A DNA stretch of 64,000 nt from Vibrio ruber DSM 16370 (GCF_900163965.1 NZ_FULE01000042.1:1-64000); one strand, 5' to 3'. Positions 1 through 10,182 are shown, counted from the stretch's first letter. The notes: a model not told the origin generated them from the sequence alone. Translations and numbers: made by a program.

Positions 1-138
1 CTTTCTCAACGTTGCGACTCCAGCTTGTTTGAAGCCTTGCTGAATAAGCTCTGGCGATAGCAACTCGGCATATTTTTCAAAAGTATGGAAGGTATTACAG
101 GACTTAAAGGCTGTGGCTAATTCGCTTTCAAAACGCAT
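1..138 (-). CDS. IS4-family transposase, N-terminal 46 residues (partial)
   Basis: The reading frame starts with ATG at 138 and runs off the left edge without a stop. The product begins MRFESELATAFKSC and continues through YAELLSPELIQQGF to GVATLRK. This resembles the DUF4372-like N-terminal region of IS4-family DDE transposases, in which a TLRKRRLP-type segment usually follows the point where the window ends. The catalytic DDE region would lie beyond the edge. There is no good ribosome-binding site; the only purine-rich stretch (GGATTTT) lies in the 3' arm of a strong hairpin immediately upstream, so translation is probably weak or controlled. Identification rests on N-terminal similarity and on the IS4-like end at 233. 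Confidence 0.75.
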   Translation of the reverse strand, partial: MRFESELATAFKSCNTFHTFEKYAELLSPELIQQGFKQAGVATLRK

Positions 139-142
139 AAAG

Positions 143-176
143 AAAATCCGATATCAGATAACTAATATCGGATTTT
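143..176 (-). promoter_or_regulatory. Perfect hairpin covering the transposase translation start region
   Basis: AAAATCCGATAT (143-154) and ATATCGGATTTT (165-176) are perfect 12-bp inverted repeats with a 10-nt loop. The hairpin ends 4 nt before the transposase ATG and includes the only plausible ribosome-binding purines. In IS10, a member of the IS4 family, read-through transcripts fold to hide the transposase start; this hairpin could act similarly. That function is inferred. Confidence 0.55.
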
Positions 177-274
177 GAAGCCTTTTAAAGATCGGTCAAA
201 TGATCTCGAAAATTTCTTAACTGATCGGCATTACCCTGCGGGGAGCTTTTTTATTATCCATGATAACCCGGTGT

Positions 275-2155
275 TTATACCGCGAAACGCTGACAATCCT
301 CGAAAAGCTCGGTGGAACGCTGATCGACCCCTTTACTGGCTTTTCTGAGTCTTTGATTATTCTCTTCTAAATTTTTCATCGAAGATGAAATCTCCACCAT
401 GTTATCCGCCATTGAATGACTGGTGACCGCCAATTCTTTGATGGATTCAAAAATCATTGCGGTCTGACTGGCAGCTTCATTGGTTTTGTCAGTAATATGA
501 GAAAGTGCCCGTATCGCTTCCAGCCCTTGCTCCTGACCACGTGACATAGAACTTTCAGACTGAGCGATATATTGAATCACTTCTGCACTTTCACGTTTCA
601 TTGTCTCAATGGTTTCGGTTATCTCGGATACCGCATCGACCGTTTTGACCGCGAGATTACGGACTTCATCAGCCACAACAGCAAAGCCGCGTCCCTGTTC
701 CCCCGCACGGGCAGCTTCAATTGCCGCATTTAAAGCCAGTAAATTAGTCTGCTCAGCAATCCCGTTGATAATTTCCATGACAGCATCGACTTTCTCTGAA
801 GCGGACTCAAGTTGCTGAATATGCCCGGCCGCTGATTGCAAAATATTGCCGACATCTTGGATCGACTGAATTGCCGTCTCAATAATTTCGCCCCCTTCAT
901 GTGCTGCTGCAGTGGATGCTTGACTCACATCTGCCACAAATTCAAGTGAGTTACTGACTTCCTGAGTCGTAACACTGACTTGCTCCGTCGCAGAAGCAAG
1001 CAGATCGGTCTGACGCACGATCTGAGTCTGGGAAGACATCAGTTGATCTAAGCCATCATTGAGATCAGCGGCATCACCAGAGAGTGCCTGACTGTTTTTC
1101 TGCACCTGATTCACCAACACGCCTAGATGCTCACAACTATTATTTAAAGCAATGGCCAGTTGATTAAATTCATCCTCGTGGTTTGCCGTGATCGGTAAAC
1201 GCTTTGATAGATCACCTTGAGATAGCGCATCCAAAAATATTTTAGTCTGTGCCAAAGCACGCGTAAGTGACAGTCTCAGGGTAATAAAAATGGTAATCGT
1301 GAGTGCGGCAAGCGCGGCACAGGCAGCCATCACCGACCATAATGTCTGCGTTGCCTCCTGGTGGGCGGTCTGTTGATAATCGTAACTAACCAGTTTTAAC
1401 TGCTCCGAAGCATTCTGAATCAATTGCTGCACGGCTTGCTCTGAGGCCGATAGTTCCATCTCATAGTTTTTTACTTGCTGAGATAATTCACCAACCCGGG
1501 CAAAGGTCTGTTTAAACTGATCAACGTCTGATTGATAGCTTGACAGCGCTGCGTAAAGCTTAGATGTGTTGATAAAGGTTGCCATCGCACGATTGAATAA
1601 CTTGAGATTTTTTTCATTGGGGGCTAGTAAATAATTCTGCTGAGATTTAATCATCGCCCGAAAATCCGAACGAATCGTCACCATTCCGGTTTCTTCAATT
1701 TTTGCTTCAATCTGCGCTGCAAGTTGCGTCAATTCCCCCTTCTTCCCTTCACTGATACTAAATCCCAATTCAGATTTAGTTTTCAGCCAGGGATGCATCG
1801 CGTTTTCAAACCGAGTCATGGCTTCAAAGAGCATCTTGCCTTCACGTTCAAAACCGGCATTCTTAAGAAAACTCACATCCTTATCGATATCTTGACTCAA
1901 TTCAGCCAGCAATTCAGTCACTCGGGAGACATCTTTAATCTGGAGCGCATTTCTTTCCGCGGCCAGAGATAATAATTTTGTCTGAGAGGCAAACAGCTTA
2001 GTTGTCCCCTGAGAAATTCCCCCGCTCAAATCATACTGGGATGTCATCATCGATAACTTCCGAGCAATAAATCCCCCCATGACTAAAAAACCAAAACATA
2101 AAACCACAATAAAAATAGCAATCTTCCGTTTTTGCGATAATTTCAGTACATCCAT
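275..2155 (-). CDS. Methyl-accepting chemotaxis protein
   Basis: This is a transmembrane chemoreceptor that signals through CheW/CheA. Taking the ATG at 2155 as start (626 residues; AAGGATAGGG lies just upstream), one membrane helix spans about residues 11-31. A helical periplasmic sensing region of about 230 residues follows, then a second helix ([18 protein letters not shown]), a HAMP domain, and the cytoplasmic signalling coiled coil. The invariant hairpin tip is present ([20 protein letters not shown] followed by [15 protein letters not shown]). No PAS or Cache motif is obvious; the sensing region looks like a four-helix bundle, so the ligand is unknown. The frame stays open upstream to a GTG at 2209, but no ribosome site supports that start. 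Its terminator appears to have been split by the neighbouring insertion sequence. Confidence 0.93.
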   Translation of the reverse strand: MDVLKLSQKRKIAIFIVVLCFGFLVMGGFIARKLSMMTSQYDLSGGISQGTTKLFASQTKLLSLAAERNALQIKDVSRVTELLAELSQDIDKDVSFLKNAGFEREGKMLFEAMTRFENAMHPWLKTKSELGFSISEGKKGELTQLAAQIEAKIEETGMVTIRSDFRAMIKSQQNYLLAPNEKNLKLFNRAMATFINTSKLYAALSSYQSDVDQFKQTFARVGELSQQVKNYEMELSASEQAVQQLIQNASEQLKLVSYDYQQTAHQEATQTLWSVMAACAALAALTITIFITLRLSLTRALAQTKIFLDALSQGDLSKRLPITANHEDEFNQLAIALNNSCEHLGVLVNQVQKNSQALSGDAADLNDGLDQLMSSQTQIVRQTDLLASATEQVSVTTQEVSNSLEFVADVSQASTAAAHEGGEIIETAIQSIQDVGNILQSAAGHIQQLESASEKVDAVMEIINGIAEQTNLLALNAAIEAARAGEQGRGFAVVADEVRNLAVKTVDAVSEITETIETMKRESAEVIQYIAQSESSMSRGQEQGLEAIRALSHITDKTNEAASQTAMIFESIKELAVTSHSMADNMVEISSSMKNLEENNQRLRKASKGVDQRSTELFEDCQRFAV

Positions 2156-2459
2156 GACTACCCTATCCTTCAATCTATCCATCATTAACGAATTTATTAC
2201 ACGCGTCACAAAATTACTACAATTTTATACTGAAATAATCGACTCCTTGTTTCAACCAGCGGGAAAACATCAATCCATCCTTCCGATATACGAATCAGAA
2301 TTAAAAGCATTGAAATACAGGACTATTTTTTAAGCCACACCCTCTCAAAAAATCAGGGGTCAAAAAGTCGCGGATTCGATATTGCCGGGTGAGTTAGGTC
2401 TATATCATTGCATGGAAATGTAATAAAATGACGGGTAAATCCTCCAAAGAGAAATCATC
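2156..2459. other. Divergent intergenic region between the chemoreceptor gene and pflA
   Basis: About 300 bases carry the promoters of two divergent genes. I see no RNA gene and no FNR-type palindrome here. The part next to pflA (2340-2459) has a weak ribosome-binding sequence (AGAGAAA) before the pflA ATG. pflB, which often lies next to pflA in enterobacteria, is not adjacent on this side. Confidence 0.5.
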
Positions 2460-3200
2460 ATGTCAACTCTAGGTCGTATTCATTCTTTTGAGACATGTGG
2501 CACCGTTGATGGCCCGGGCATTCGTTTCATTGTTTTCATGCAAGGGTGCCTGATGCGCTGCATGTATTGCCATAACAGAGATACTTGGGACGTTCATGCC
2601 GGAAAGATGATTTCTGTCGAAGAAATCATTCAAGAAGCAAAATCTTATCGCCATTTTATGAATGCATCCGGTGGCGGGGTGACATGTTCCGGTGGGGAAG
2701 CCATCCTGCAACCTGAATTCGTCAGAGATTTCTTCCGCGCAGCTAAAGCAGAAGGCATGCATACCTGCCTCGATACCAATGGCTATGTCCGCAAACACAC
2801 CCCCGTCATTGATGAACTGCTTGATGTGACCGATTTGGTAATGCTGGATATCAAACATATGCAGGATGAGGTACACCAAAAACTCATCGGTGTATCCAAT
2901 CACCGGACGTTGGACTTCGCCCGCTATCTACATAAAATCGGTCAGACAACCTGGATCCGCTATGTGATCGTTCCCGGATATACGGATGATGAAGATGCCG
3001 CTCATCAGTTAGGGCAATTTATTCAGGATATGAATAATATTGAGAAAATTGAGCTGCTCCCCTACCACAAACTCGGGGCACATAAATGGGAAGCCATGGG
3101 GATCGACTATCCACTGGATGGTGTTCAGCCTCCGTCAAAAGAGACCATGGATAATATTGTTTCGATCCTGAATCAGTACCATTCCAATGTGAAATACTAA
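2460..3200 (+). CDS. pflA: Pyruvate formate-lyase activating enzyme
   Basis: This radical-SAM enzyme generates the glycyl radical on pyruvate formate-lyase under anaerobic conditions. The product has 246 residues, the usual length for PflA. The 4Fe-4S binding motif C-x3-C-x2-C is at Cys30, Cys34 and Cys37 ([11 protein letters not shown]). It is followed by the glycine-rich SAM-binding motif [11 protein letters not shown] and the later radical-SAM core segments. The N-terminus [19 protein letters not shown] is typical. The substrate gene pflB is not next to it; the neighbours are a chemoreceptor gene and yfbU, so it may be transcribed alone here. Confidence 0.95.
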   Translation: MSTLGRIHSFETCGTVDGPGIRFIVFMQGCLMRCMYCHNRDTWDVHAGKMISVEEIIQEAKSYRHFMNASGGGVTCSGGEAILQPEFVRDFFRAAKAEGMHTCLDTNGYVRKHTPVIDELLDVTDLVMLDIKHMQDEVHQKLIGVSNHRTLDFARYLHKIGQTTWIRYVIVPGYTDDEDAAHQLGQFIQDMNNIEKIELLPYHKLGAHKWEAMGIDYPLDGVQPPSKETMDNIVSILNQYHSNVKY

Positions 3201-3359
3201 CCACAAAAATCAAATTTACCGGGGTGTACAAGGAATGAAACATCTCGGCCATCAAATAATACAAATCAGATAAAAACCCGTATTGAGATCATGTTTCAGG
3301 CACGCAATTCACGTTACTCTACTGATAACAATCTTTTATCATTCGAGTAGGAATTTGCT

Positions 3360-3860
3360 ATGGAAATGACCAATGCTCAACGCCTTATCCTATCCAATCA
3401 ATATTTATTGATGTCACAGCTTGACCCGGCAAATGCTGAAAAGTATAAGCGTTTCAGAACAATTATCGAACGTGGTTATGAATTACACATGCGAGAATTG
3501 AATAAAGAATTTGGCTGTCTGCCAGAAAGTGAATGCAGTGAAATTATCAATATCATGGAAATGTATCATGCGATGCAAGAGTCCTATAAATTGTTGACAG
3601 AAGCAGCTCAAACCCAGATTGATGCAAGACGTCTGCAATTTTTAGGCTTTGATCTATCGACAGAAACACAATTAGTTCACTATGTTCGTTTTCTGGTCAA
3701 CTCCGAAGGGTTGTATACCCAGTTCGAACAGGGTGAGCATCAGTTTAACAGTCAGGTACCCATGCTGGATAAATATCGTCGAATGGCAACGAAATGGCAG
3801 TCATGTCCTCGTCAATACCATCTCTCTGTGTCTGAATTCCAACAGATATTCAACGCTTAA
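3360..3860 (+). CDS. yfbU: YfbU family protein (UPF0304)
   Basis: The product has 166 residues and begins [15 protein letters not shown], followed by [27 protein letters not shown] and [12 protein letters not shown], all characteristic of YfbU. The family is conserved in gammaproteobacteria and is predicted to be a soluble helical cytoplasmic protein; its molecular function is not established to my knowledge. In E. coli it lies upstream of yfbV-ackA; here the downstream neighbour is yeaG, 312 bases away, so cotranscription is unlikely. The start has a fair AGGAATTTGCT ribosome site. Confidence 0.92.
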   Translation: MEMTNAQRLILSNQYLLMSQLDPANAEKYKRFRTIIERGYELHMRELNKEFGCLPESECSEIINIMEMYHAMQESYKLLTEAAQTQIDARRLQFLGFDLSTETQLVHYVRFLVNSEGLYTQFEQGEHQFNSQVPMLDKYRRMATKWQSCPRQYHLSVSEFQQIFNA

Positions 3861-4172
3861 TCTCTCATGTCACTCCGGGCGGCAATCAAAGTGTCGCCCG
3901 AAAACGCTATCAATCGAATTCACCATTCAAACGAAAAATATCTACCTTTCCATCGAGACAATTCGCTCTTCACAACCTTCCGCTAATTTTTGTTAAATTG
4001 ATAAAACATTCATTTAACAAATCATTTAAACATCCAGTATGACGCAGGCCAGATTTTTTGATTAAACACATATTTTTTAAGCAGAATTGCTAATTAGCGA
4101 CTAGTCTTAAAGAGTGTGCGATTTGTGTTGAAGCGTTGACATGTCATTAAGACATTTTAGAGGGAATGAGCT
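3861..4172 (+). other. yeaG: Intergenic region upstream of yeaG
   Basis: About 310 AT-rich bases with no coding region I can support. The yeaG promoter should be here. In enterobacteria yeaG-yeaH is under the stress sigma factor, but I cannot place a convincing -10 element by eye. A GAGGGAATGAG stretch precedes the yeaG ATG as ribosome-binding site. Confidence 0.4.
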
Positions 4173-6107
4173 ATGAGTATATTCGACCATTTTCAAGCGC
4201 GTTATGAAGCAGCGAAGGAAGAAGAGTTATCACTACAGGACTTCTTACAGTTATGTAAAGAGGACAAAAGTGCCTATGCCAACGCTGCCGAGCGTTTACT
4301 ATTAGCCATTGGTGAGCCTAAAGTCATCGATACATCAAAAGATCCCCGTTTGAGCCGTATTTTCTCGAACCGGGTGATCTCTCGTTATGATACTTTTAAA
4401 GACTTTTACGGCATGGAAGAATCCATTGAGCAGATTGTCTCTTATCTGAAACATGCGGCTCAAGGACTGGAAGAACGGAAACAGATCCTCTATTTGCTCG
4501 GTCCTGTCGGCGGGGGTAAATCATCACTTGCAGAAAAACTAAAATCATTAATGCAACAGATGCCCATCTACGTCCTCAGTGCAAACGGGCAACGGAGTCC
4601 GGTGAACGATCATCCATTCTGCCTGTTCGATATCAGTGAAGACGGAGAGCTACTCAAAACAGAATACGGGATTGATCAACGCTATCTCCGGACCATCATG
4701 TCACCATGGGCAGCCAAACGACTGCATGAATTCGGTGGAGATATCACCAAATTCAAAGTCGTCAAATTACGGCCATCCATACTGGATCAAATTGCGATTG
4801 CCAAAACAGAGCCGGGAGATGAAAACAATCAAGACATCTCTTCATTAGTCGGTAAGGTTGATATTCGTAAACTGGAACATTTCTCTCAGGATGACCCTGA
4901 TGCGTATAGCTATTCTGGCGCACTGTGTCGCTCCAACCAGGGCTTGATGGAATTTGTTGAGATGTTTAAAGCGCCCATCAAAGTGTTGCATCCCCTGTTG
5001 ACTGCAACTCAGGAAGGTAACTATAACGGCACAGAAGGTTTATCCGCCTTGCCATTTGAAGGGATGATCCTCGCCCACTCGAATGAGTCAGAATGGCAGG
5101 CATTCCGTAACAACAAAAACAACGAGGCATTCCTTGATCGGGTTTATATCGTCAAAGTGCCTTACTGCCTGCGCGTCTCTGAAGAGGTTAAAATCTATCA
5201 AAAACTGTTGGATCACAGTGAACTCTCTCTCGCGCCTTGCTCACCCAGCACCCTGGAAACGCTGGCACAGTTTAGTGTTCTGTCACGTTTGAAAGTACCG
5301 GAAAACTCATCCATTTTTTCCAAAATGCGAGTCTATGATGGTGAAACGCTGAAAGATACCGATCCAAAAGCGAAGAGCTATCAGGAGTATCGGGATTATG
5401 CCGGGGTTGATGAAGGAATGAACGGACTATCCACACGTTTTGCCTTCAAGATACTCTCCCGAGTATTTAACTTTGATCAGACTGAAGTTGCTGCCAACCC
5501 GGTTCATCTGTTTTATGTCATCGAACAACAGATAGAGCGAGAGCAGTTCCCTCAAGATACAGCCGAACGGTATCTTGAATATCTCAAAGGCTATCTGGTA
5601 CCACGATACGTTGAGTTCATCGGCAAAGAGATTCAGACCGCTTATCTGGAATCTTACTCTGAGTACGGGCAAAACATTTTTGACCGTTACGTCACGTATG
5701 CTGACTTTTGGATTCAGGATCAGGAATACCGAGACCCGGAAACCGGACAACTGTTTGACCGCTCCGCGCTGAATAGTGAGCTGGAAAAAATCGAGAAAAC
5801 AGCCGGTATCAGTAATCCAAAAGATTTCCGCAATGAAATCGTGAACTTTGTTTTACGTGCCAGAGCCAATAATAGTGGTAAAAATCCTGCGTGGACCAGT
5901 TATGAAAAACTGCGGACTGTGATTGAGAAGAAAATGTTCTCCAACACAGAGGAACTCTTACCGGTTATTTCTTTCAATACGAAAACATCCTCTGAAGAAC
6001 AGAGAAAACATGATGATTTCGTCGCACGGATGATGGAAAAAGGTTATACCGAGAAACAAGTCAGGTTGTTATCTGAATGGTATTTACGCGTTCGTAAATC
6101 GTCATAA
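4173..6107 (+). CDS. yeaG: PrkA-type serine protein kinase YeaG
   Basis: This is a cytoplasmic AAA+/serine kinase of the PrkA family, implicated in stress and nutrient-limitation responses. The product has 644 residues, the usual family length. An N-terminal AAA-PrkA domain carries the Walker A loop GPVGGGKSS at residues 110-118. The C-terminal third (about 400-640) is the PrkA kinase-like domain, with KILSRVFNFD and LKGYLVPRYVEFIGKEIQTAYLESYSEYGQN typical of the family. It is followed by yeaH and ycgB on the same strand, the common conserved trio. The gap to yeaH (220 bases) is unusually long and holds three inverted repeats, so expression of kinase and partner could be uncoupled. Confidence 0.95.
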   Translation: MSIFDHFQARYEAAKEEELSLQDFLQLCKEDKSAYANAAERLLLAIGEPKVIDTSKDPRLSRIFSNRVISRYDTFKDFYGMEESIEQIVSYLKHAAQGLEERKQILYLLGPVGGGKSSLAEKLKSLMQQMPIYVLSANGQRSPVNDHPFCLFDISEDGELLKTEYGIDQRYLRTIMSPWAAKRLHEFGGDITKFKVVKLRPSILDQIAIAKTEPGDENNQDISSLVGKVDIRKLEHFSQDDPDAYSYSGALCRSNQGLMEFVEMFKAPIKVLHPLLTATQEGNYNGTEGLSALPFEGMILAHSNESEWQAFRNNKNNEAFLDRVYIVKVPYCLRVSEEVKIYQKLLDHSELSLAPCSPSTLETLAQFSVLSRLKVPENSSIFSKMRVYDGETLKDTDPKAKSYQEYRDYAGVDEGMNGLSTRFAFKILSRVFNFDQTEVAANPVHLFYVIEQQIEREQFPQDTAERYLEYLKGYLVPRYVEFIGKEIQTAYLESYSEYGQNIFDRYVTYADFWIQDQEYRDPETGQLFDRSALNSELEKIEKTAGISNPKDFRNEIVNFVLRARANNSGKNPAWTSYEKLRTVIEKKMFSNTEELLPVISFNTKTSSEEQRKHDDFVARMMEKGYTEKQVRLLSEWYLRVRKSS

Positions 6108-6160
6108 ATCATCTTGCACCATACGCTCGGTGCCGTCGGAGGCAGAACTTCAAAGATGTC

Positions 6161-6299
6161 CCTTTAAAGTGTTGTGATACGGTAACTTTAAAGGCCACAC
6201 TCGAAGATAGCGAGTTGAGGAGAAACGCTGAACGTCAACTCGCTTCTGCTTCCAATCCGGGGGAACCATACAACAACTCATACCCTATCGGGTTGTTGT
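6161..6299 (+). repeat. Three consecutive inverted repeats between yeaG and yeaH
   Basis: First pair: CCTTTAAAGT (6161-6170) with ACTTTAAAGG (6185-6194). Second: GCGAGTTGA (6210-6218) with TCAACTCGC (6235-6243). Third: ACAACAAC (6270-6277) with GTTGTTGT (6292-6299). All arms are perfect and spacers are 14-16 nt. None is followed by a clear T-run, so they do not look like ordinary terminators; they could be processing or stability elements in the yeaG-yeaH mRNA or a degenerate dispersed repeat. Confidence 0.6.
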
Positions 6300-6327
6300 T
6301 CGGTGATGTTAAGTAAAGGGGATATTC

Positions 6328-7599
6328 ATGGCGCAATTTATTGACAGAAGATTAAATGGTAAAAATAAGAGTGCGGTGAATCGCCAACGCTTTCTCCGTC
6401 GTCACAAGCAACAAATCAAAGAGTCGATTGCAGATGCGGTGAATCGTCGCTCAATTACCAATACCGAATCTGGGGAAGACATTTCAATCCCTAGCAAAGA
6501 CATTAAAGAGCCAACATTTCATCAGGGGAAAGGTGGCCTTAAAGAACGCGTGCATCCCGGAAATGACCAATTCATCACGGGTGATAAAATTGACCGTCCA
6601 CAACAAGGTGGCGGCAGTGGCTCCGGTCAGGGAGATGCCAGCGCCGATGGTGAAGGTAGTGACGATTTTGTTTTCCAGATTTCTAAAGATGAATATCTCG
6701 ATATCTTGTTTGACGATTTGGCTTTGCCGAATCTGAAGAAGCAGCAAGTCAATCGGATCGTCGAATGGAAAACCCACCGTTCCGGCTATCAAACCGCTGG
6801 TGTACCAGCCAATATTTCGATTGTTCGTTCACTCCAACAATCGTTGGCAAGAAGAACAGCGATGACTTCCGGTAAACGACGCCTGCTACATGAGCTTGAA
6901 GAAGCTCTGGCAGACATTCAGAATCTGGAACCGGCACAACCACTGGAAGAGAAACGTCTCCAGCAGGAAATATTGGATATTCGTAAAAAAATCGATCAGG
7001 TACCATTTATTGATACCTTCGATTTACGTTATAAAAATTATGAGAAACGGCCTATCCCTTCCAGCCAAGCCGTGATGTTTTGTCTGATGGATGTCTCCGG
7101 TTCAATGGATCAGGCAACGAAAGACATTGCCAAACGTTTTTATGTCTTGCTCTATCTATTTTTAACCCGCACCTATAAAAATGTTGAAGTCGTATTCATC
7201 CGTCACCACACACAAGCGAAAGAAGTGGATGAACATGAATTCTTCTATTCGCAAGAAACCGGCGGAACGATTGTATCCAGCGCACTCAAACTAATGCATG
7301 AAATTGTCGAAGAACGTTACCCGCTCAATCAGTGGAACATCTACGCTGCACAGGCATCTGATGGCGATAACTGGGCGGATGACTCCCCTCGCTGTCGTTC
7401 AATCCTGACTGAAAACCTACTACCGAGCTGTCAATACTATGCATATATTGAAATTACACATCGCTCTCATCAGACACTCTGGCATGAATATGAAAAATTA
7501 CAGGCAAGTTTTGATAACTTTGCGATGAAAAATATTCAGTCCGTGGATGATATTTTCCCCGTGTTCAGGGAATTGTTTCAGAAAGAAACAACAGCTTAG
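6328..7599 (+). CDS. yeaH: YeaH, DUF444 von Willebrand-like protein
   Basis: The product has 423 residues and belongs to the DUF444/YeaH family encoded next to PrkA kinases. The N-terminus is basic ([23 protein letters not shown]). A Gly/Ser-rich, probably disordered segment lies at about residues 92-112. The C-terminal half is a von Willebrand A-like fold with a metal-site motif D-V-S-G-S at residues 255-259 ([16 protein letters not shown]), then [20 protein letters not shown] and [10 protein letters not shown]. Its biochemical role is not established; cooperation with YeaG in stress physiology is inferred from gene linkage. ycgB follows after 13 bases. Confidence 0.94.
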   Translation: MAQFIDRRLNGKNKSAVNRQRFLRRHKQQIKESIADAVNRRSITNTESGEDISIPSKDIKEPTFHQGKGGLKERVHPGNDQFITGDKIDRPQQGGGSGSGQGDASADGEGSDDFVFQISKDEYLDILFDDLALPNLKKQQVNRIVEWKTHRSGYQTAGVPANISIVRSLQQSLARRTAMTSGKRRLLHELEEALADIQNLEPAQPLEEKRLQQEILDIRKKIDQVPFIDTFDLRYKNYEKRPIPSSQAVMFCLMDVSGSMDQATKDIAKRFYVLLYLFLTRTYKNVEVVFIRHHTQAKEVDEHEFFYSQETGGTIVSSALKLMHEIVEERYPLNQWNIYAAQASDGDNWADDSPRCRSILTENLLPSCQYYAYIEITHRSHQTLWHEYEKLQASFDNFAMKNIQSVDDIFPVFRELFQKETTA

Positions 7600-7612
7600 G
7601 AGGGACTTTTGA

Positions 7613-9166
7613 ATGGTAACCAAAACAAAGTCGGCACCTGACAAGCACCAAAGTAAACGGCTCCCGGACGGACCGGACTGGACGTTTGATTTACTCGACC
7701 GCTATCACACCGAGATCAAACGGGTTGCAGAGCATTATCGTCTGGATACCTATCCAAACCAAATAGAGGTCATCACATCTGAACAAATGATGGACGCCTA
7801 CTCAAGTATTGGTATGCCCATCAATTACAACCATTGGTCTTTCGGTAAGAAATTCATTCAGACAGAACAGGGCTATAAACATGGTCAGATGGGATTAGCC
7901 TATGAGATTGTCATCAATTCTGATCCCTGTATTGCTTACCTGATGGAAGAAAACACCGTCACCATGCAGGCACTGGTGATGGCTCATGCCTGTTATGGAC
8001 ATAACTCTTTCTTTAAAGGGAACTATCTGTTTCAAGCGTGGACGGATGCCAGTTCGATCATCGACTATTTACTCTTCGCTAAAAACTACATCAGCGAATG
8101 TGAAGAAAAGTATGGGGTCACAGAAGTTGAGGATATTTTAGACTCTTGCCATGCCCTGATGAATTTCGGTGTGGATCGGTATAAAAGGCCGGAAAAAATA
8201 TCGATTACTGAGGAGAAAATTCGCCAAGAACAGCGTGAAATGTATTTACAGTCTCAAGTGAATGAACTCTGGAAAACACTGCCGAAAACCGAACCAAAAT
8301 CAGAGGATGAGCGCATTCGCTTTCCGAGTGAACCGCAAGAAAACATCCTCTATTTCATTGAAAAACATGCACCGTTACTTGAGCCGTGGCAACGCGAGAT
8401 TGTACGAATTGTCAGAAAAATCAGCCAATATTTCTATCCTCAAAAGCAGACTCAGGTGATGAATGAAGGATGGGCAACGTTCTGGCACTATACCATCTTA
8501 AACCACCTCTATGATGAAGGACTGGTCTCGGAAAAATTTATTCTCGAATTTCTGCACAGCCATACCAGTGTGGTCGCTCAGCCATCATACAATAGCCCCT
8601 ACTACAGTGGGATCAACCCATATGCATTAGGCTTTGCGATGTTCAAAGACATTCAGCGGATCTGTCAGGAACCGACGGAGGAAGATAAAGAGTGGTTCCC
8701 GAATTTAGCCGGAACTGATTGGTTGGATGCCGTTCATTTTGCGATGAAAAACTTCAAAGATGAGAGCTTTATCAGTCAGTACCTCTCACCTAAACTCATT
8801 CGAGATTTTAAACTTTTTGCCATCACCGATGATGACCGCAAGAACTTTATTGAAGTCAATGCAATCCATGATGAACTGGGCTATCAGAAAGTCAGAGAAA
8901 AGCTCGCAGCACAATACAACCTGAGCAATATTGAACCCAACATTCAGGTTTACAATGTTGATGTCCGCGGTGATCGTTCTCTCACGCTCCAGTATGTCCC
9001 TCAGGATCGTATTCCACTCGATAAGAGCTATGAGGAAGTTTTAAAACATTTGCATCGTTTATGGGGATTTGAAGTCATTCTGGAGGAAGTCAAAGATACA
9101 GGCAGAAGAGAACGGTTGGCGGTTTGCCCAACCAAGGAGACAACCCAACTCCCGGCAACTCCCTAA
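7613..9166 (+). CDS. ycgB: SpoVR family protein YcgB
   Basis: The 517-residue product is a SpoVR homologue (GPDWTFDLLDRYHTEIKRVAEHYRLDTYPNQIEVI near the start and MNEGWATFWHYTILN in the middle, both hallmarks). In Bacillus SpoVR affects spore cortex; in non-sporulating gammaproteobacteria the function is unknown, but the gene travels with yeaG and yeaH. A strong AGGAGG site precedes the ATG, 13 bases after the yeaH stop, so the two are very probably cotranscribed. A bidirectional terminator follows. Confidence 0.94.
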   Translation: MVTKTKSAPDKHQSKRLPDGPDWTFDLLDRYHTEIKRVAEHYRLDTYPNQIEVITSEQMMDAYSSIGMPINYNHWSFGKKFIQTEQGYKHGQMGLAYEIVINSDPCIAYLMEENTVTMQALVMAHACYGHNSFFKGNYLFQAWTDASSIIDYLLFAKNYISECEEKYGVTEVEDILDSCHALMNFGVDRYKRPEKISITEEKIRQEQREMYLQSQVNELWKTLPKTEPKSEDERIRFPSEPQENILYFIEKHAPLLEPWQREIVRIVRKISQYFYPQKQTQVMNEGWATFWHYTILNHLYDEGLVSEKFILEFLHSHTSVVAQPSYNSPYYSGINPYALGFAMFKDIQRICQEPTEEDKEWFPNLAGTDWLDAVHFAMKNFKDESFISQYLSPKLIRDFKLFAITDDDRKNFIEVNAIHDELGYQKVREKLAAQYNLSNIEPNIQVYNVDVRGDRSLTLQYVPQDRIPLDKSYEEVLKHLHRLWGFEVILEEVKDTGRRERLAVCPTKETTQLPATP

Positions 9167-9212
9167 CAAAATCAAGTCAACAAGGCGTGACTAAACACAT
9201 TGGCACCACAAA

Positions 9213-9238
9213 AAACGGATGGGGTTTCCCATCCGTTT
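9213..9238. terminator. Bidirectional terminator between ycgB and kdsB
   Basis: AAACGGATGGG (9213-9223) pairs perfectly with CCCATCCGTTT (9228-9238) around a GTTT loop; flanking A and T runs let it serve both convergent genes. Confidence 0.88.
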
Positions 9239-9241
9239 CTC

Positions 9242-10003
9242 TTAGTGGTCTTGGGCAATAATCGCTCGAAGGTGAGCCAAATCTGCCTCGGTATCCACAC
9301 CAATCGGTGGTGTTTCCACAGCGACATCAACGTGAATCTTCTCACCGTACCAAAGGACGCGCAGCTGTTCCAGACTTTCAATTTTCTCTAATTGACTTGG
9401 TTCCCACTGGATATAGGTTTGAATAAATCCGGCACGATAAGCATAGAGACCGATATGCCGCAATAATGGTGTGTAAATGTCAGGCTGCTGTTGGCCATAT
9501 CTGTCACGATCCCACGGAATCGTCGCCCGACTAAAATAGAGTGCATATCCCTGATGATCCGTAACAACCTTGACGACATTGGGATTGAACGCTTCTTCAC
9601 GATCCGTAATTTCAACCGCAAGTGTCGCCATCGGAACGTTATGATTTGCCAGATTTTCAGCCACCTGAGTAATAATTGCGGGTGGAATCAACGGCTCATC
9701 ACCTTGAACGTTGACCACAATATGATCATCCGGAATCGACAGTTTTCGCACCACTTCTGCCAGTCGCTCCGTACCGGATTGGTGTTCCGCTCCCGTCATA
9801 CAGACTTGTCCGCCGAAGGATTTAACCGCTTGTTCGATTCTTTCATCATCCGTCGCAACTACAACACGCTCAGCTCCGGACTGAATTGCCTGCTCATAAA
9901 CACGCTGAATCATACTCTTCCCACCGATATCAGCCAGTGGCTTTCCCGGTAACCGGGAAGACTGATAACGCGCAGGAATCACCACAGTATAGGCAGTCGT
10001 CAT
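9242..10003 (-). CDS. kdsB: 3-deoxy-manno-octulosonate cytidylyltransferase
   Basis: KdsB makes CMP-KDO from CTP and KDO, the activated sugar added to lipid A precursors. The product has 253 residues, normal for the family, with the nucleotidyl-transferase motif [20 protein letters not shown] at the N-terminus, VVATDDERI, and [12 protein letters not shown]. The start overlaps the stop of the upstream small gene (TGATG arrangement), so kdsB lies in one minus-strand operon with msbA, lpxK and ycaR. Confidence 0.96.
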   Translation of the reverse strand: MTTAYTVVIPARYQSSRLPGKPLADIGGKSMIQRVYEQAIQSGAERVVVATDDERIEQAVKSFGGQVCMTGAEHQSGTERLAEVVRKLSIPDDHIVVNVQGDEPLIPPAIITQVAENLANHNVPMATLAVEITDREEAFNPNVVKVVTDHQGYALYFSRATIPWDRDRYGQQQPDIYTPLLRHIGLYAYRAGFIQTYIQWEPSQLEKIESLEQLRVLWYGEKIHVDVAVETPPIGVDTEADLAHLRAIIAQDH

Positions 10004-10182
10004 CAGTGTCCCTCTTCCATCGACATGATTCGGGCTTCAGGCTCCAGCAACACTGGAATTCCCTCTCTGATTGGATAGGCAAGTCGATCAAATTTACAAA
10101 TCAACTCTTGTTGCTCTTTATCATAGGTCAGTTTCCCTTTACATATCGGGCAGGCAACAATTTCAAGCAGACGATGATCCAT
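10003..10182 (-). CDS. ycaR: Trm112-family small protein YcaR
   Basis: A 59-residue protein starting [18 protein letters not shown] and ending in [15 protein letters not shown], the Trm112/YcaR pattern. C-P-x-C at Cys9/Cys12 and a third cysteine in ELICKFD suggest a degenerate zinc ribbon. The longer open frame reaching to 10281 has no homologous N-terminus; the ATG at 10182 fits the family. It sits between lpxK and kdsB, overlapping the lpxK 3' end by 20 bases and the kdsB start by one base. Function in bacteria is unclear. Confidence 0.9.
   Translation of the reverse strand: MDHRLLEIVACPICKGKLTYDKEQQELICKFDRLAYPIREGIPVLLEPEARIMSMEEGH

Larger units (their letters stand above)
1..233 (-). 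mobile_element. IS4-family insertion sequence, one end only
   Basis: This is one end of an insertion sequence that continues beyond the left edge. It contains the first 46 codons of a transposase on the minus strand. Read on the minus strand, the outer end begins TAATGCCGATCAGTTAAG at 233, which matches the terminal inverted repeat of IS4 as I remember it; a second copy of the GATC/TTGACCGATC pattern follows at about 191-210. IS4 elements duplicate about 11-13 bp of target on insertion, so 234-245 should be one copy of that duplication. The other end lies outside the window, so completeness cannot be judged. Confidence 0.8.

Noticed and set aside
2079-2333. Plus-strand open frame of 84 codons at the chemoreceptor 5' end
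   Set aside because: It is mostly antisense to the chemoreceptor N-terminus and lacks any recognisable domain.
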